From positions 1 through 14,417 of the forward strand of contig CAKQUI010000052.1 in NCBI GenBank assembly GCA_934277495.1: a stretch of DNA of 14,417 nt. The letters are read 5' to 3'. A model generated the notes under the pieces. That model was given only the letters and a program-made list of their open reading frames with translations. It did no database searches and was not told the DNA's origin. Both the position numbers and the translations under genes were made by a program. Position 1 is the first letter of the stretch, and each line of letters starts with the position of its first letter. The DNA is from an uncultured Clostridia bacterium. GTDB taxonomy: Bacteria; Bacillota; Clostridia; Peptostreptococcales; Anaerovoracaceae. This document shows positions 13,198 through 14,417 of the stretch, piece after piece.

Positions 13198-14417
13198 ATG
13201 ATCAAACAGTGGGAAGGATTCAAGACTGGTGTATGGACAGATGATATCAACGTAGACGACTTCATCAGACTCAACTACACACCGTACGAAGGCGACGAAA
13301 GCTTTCTGGCAGGTCCTACGGCAAGAACAACAGAATGCAATGAAAAGGTAAAAGAGCTCATCGAAGCAGAGAGAAAGAACGGCGGCACACTTAAAGTAGA
13401 TGCCAGCAGGATCATGAGGATCAACGCATTCGAACCGGGCTACATCATCAAAGGCAAGGACATCATCGTAGGTCTTCAGACAGACGAACCTCTCAAGAGA
13501 GGTATCTGCCCGTTCGGCGGTATCAGAATGGTAAAATCGGAGCTGAAAGAAAACGGTGAAAAACTTCCTGAAGAAATAGATTTCATGTTCAAATACGTGA
13601 CATCACACAACGACGGAGTATTCAAGGCGTATTCCCCTGAGATGAGAAAAGCAAGACATCTTGGATTCATCACAGGACTTCCTGATGCATACGGCAGAGG
13701 CAGGATCATCGGAGACTACAGAAGAGCTGCTCTTTACGGTATCGACAGACTCATCGAAGCAAAGCAGAAGGATCACGATGAGATCTCATCAAGAGAAGTG
13801 ATGAGCGAAGAAAACATCAGACTGGCAGAAGAGGTCTGGAACCAGATCGCAGCCCTGAAGGAGATCAAGATCATGGCTCAGAGCTACGGATTCGATATCT
13901 CACAGCCGGCAAGCGACGTCAAGGAAGCTATCCAGTGGGTATACTTTGCATATCTGGCAGGTATCAAAGAAGAAAACGGCGCAGCAATGTCACTGGGAAG
14001 AACTTCAACATTCATCGACATATACGCAGAAAGAGACCTGGCGTCAGGTAAATATACAGAAGAACAGATCCAGGAATTCGTGGACGACTTCATCCTGAAG
14101 CTGAGAGTTGCAAGACACCTCAGAACAAAGGAATACAACGAACTCTTCGGCGGAGACCCTATGTGGATTACTGAAGGCCTCGGCGGCGTAGGCGCAGATG
14201 GACGTCACAGAGTTACAAAGAACACTTACAGAGTCCTGAACACTCTCTACAATCTGGGACCTGCTCCTGAACCGAACCTCACAGTTCTCTGGTCAGAAAG
14301 ACTCCCTGAGCCGTTCAAGAAATTCTGTGCACAGATTTCCATAGATACAGACTCCATCCAGTACGAGAACGACGACAAGATGAGACCTGCATACGGAGAC
14401 GACTACTCCATCGCATG
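13198..14417 (+). CDS. pflB: Formate C-acetyltransferase (pyruvate formate-lyase), N-terminal half (truncated by window edge)
   Basis: 406 residues are visible, starting [20 protein letters not shown] and running off the right edge. Matches to PflB are dense: [14 protein letters not shown] (about 26-39), [18 protein letters not shown] (about 91-108), and [23 protein letters not shown] near 160-182. WITEGLGG and [33 protein letters not shown] follow. The window stops after DDYSIA plus TG, where the family has the catalytic Cys-Cys pair, so the active site and glycyl-radical domain are outside. PflB converts pyruvate and CoA to acetyl-CoA and formate anaerobically using a glycyl radical installed by PflA. 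GGAGGTG lies 4 bases before the ATG. The long upstream region with redox-type and repeated motifs suggests tight control. Confidence 0.96.
   Translation, partial: MIKQWEGFKTGVWTDDINVDDFIRLNYTPYEGDESFLAGPTARTTECNEKVKELIEAERKNGGTLKVDASRIMRINAFEPGYIIKGKDIIVGLQTDEPLKRGICPFGGIRMVKSELKENGEKLPEEIDFMFKYVTSHNDGVFKAYSPEMRKARHLGFITGLPDAYGRGRIIGDYRRAALYGIDRLIEAKQKDHDEISSREVMSEENIRLAEEVWNQIAALKEIKIMAQSYGFDISQPASDVKEAIQWVYFAYLAGIKEENGAAMSLGRTSTFIDIYAERDLASGKYTEEQIQEFVDDFILKLRVARHLRTKEYNELFGGDPMWITEGLGGVGADGRHRVTKNTYRVLNTLYNLGPAPEPNLTVLWSERLPEPFKKFCAQISIDTDSIQYENDDKMRPAYGDDYSIA

Overview
The window looks like a chromosomal segment of a strictly fermentative, low-to-mid GC Bacillota of the class Clostridia; Anaerovoracaceae/Mogibacterium-like is my best guess from gene content and style, not a proven assignment. 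Pointers are purine-rich Shine-Dalgarno sites close to every confident start, sigma-70-type promoters with near-consensus boxes, a pyruvate formate-lyase, a malic enzyme, a bacterial glutaminyl-tRNA synthetase, and a secreted protein with fibronectin-III-like repeats. No rRNA, tRNA, transposase or CRISPR array was seen.

Layout. 1-2000 is an AT-rich accessory patch with two divergently transcribed toxin-antitoxin-type loci. On the minus strand lies a HipB-like regulator overlapping the 5' part of hipA, which runs off the left edge. On the plus strand lies an AbiEi-type antitoxin. Its expected AbiEii toxin is missing: the ATGA-coupled start survives but leads into an unrelated membrane/zinc-ribbon reading frame that is itself broken by an in-frame TAG. 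The 194-bp spacer holds a promoter for each side and clear palindromic operators.

2000-4160 holds two independently promoted housekeeping genes: a DUF368 (PopT-type polyprenyl-phosphate translocase) membrane protein and a proC-like pyrroline-5-carboxylate reductase. Each has a convincing terminator. 4157-5340 is scrambled DNA: a short structured repeat region, the C-terminal half of a GT4 glycosyltransferase whose N-terminal half is gone, then a run of four degenerate repeats sharing the words AAGTATCGAAAA and ACGTCCCAT. 5389-10318 is a co-oriented block: glnS, NAD(P)-dependent malic enzyme and a secreted surface protein, ending in a hairpin. A flavodoxin-fold reductase (10409-11122) follows with its own terminator. 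Its loop sequence is shared with the terminator after the DUF368 gene.

11200-11350 is another repeat-rich patch related to the one at 4157-4345. An AI-2E/PerM-family membrane protein is read on the minus strand from a near-consensus promoter. A 589-bp non-coding region with a Rex-like site, a 65-bp periodic motif and an inverted repeat precedes pflB, which leaves the window immediately before its catalytic cysteine pair.

The genes do not form one pathway. Central fermentative metabolism (pflB, malic enzyme, proC), translation (glnS) and envelope functions are interleaved with decayed accessory DNA. I did not find a convincing new multi-gene system. The most unusual signals are the four-copy repeat, the twin terminators with a conserved loop, and the two chimeric or decayed genes.
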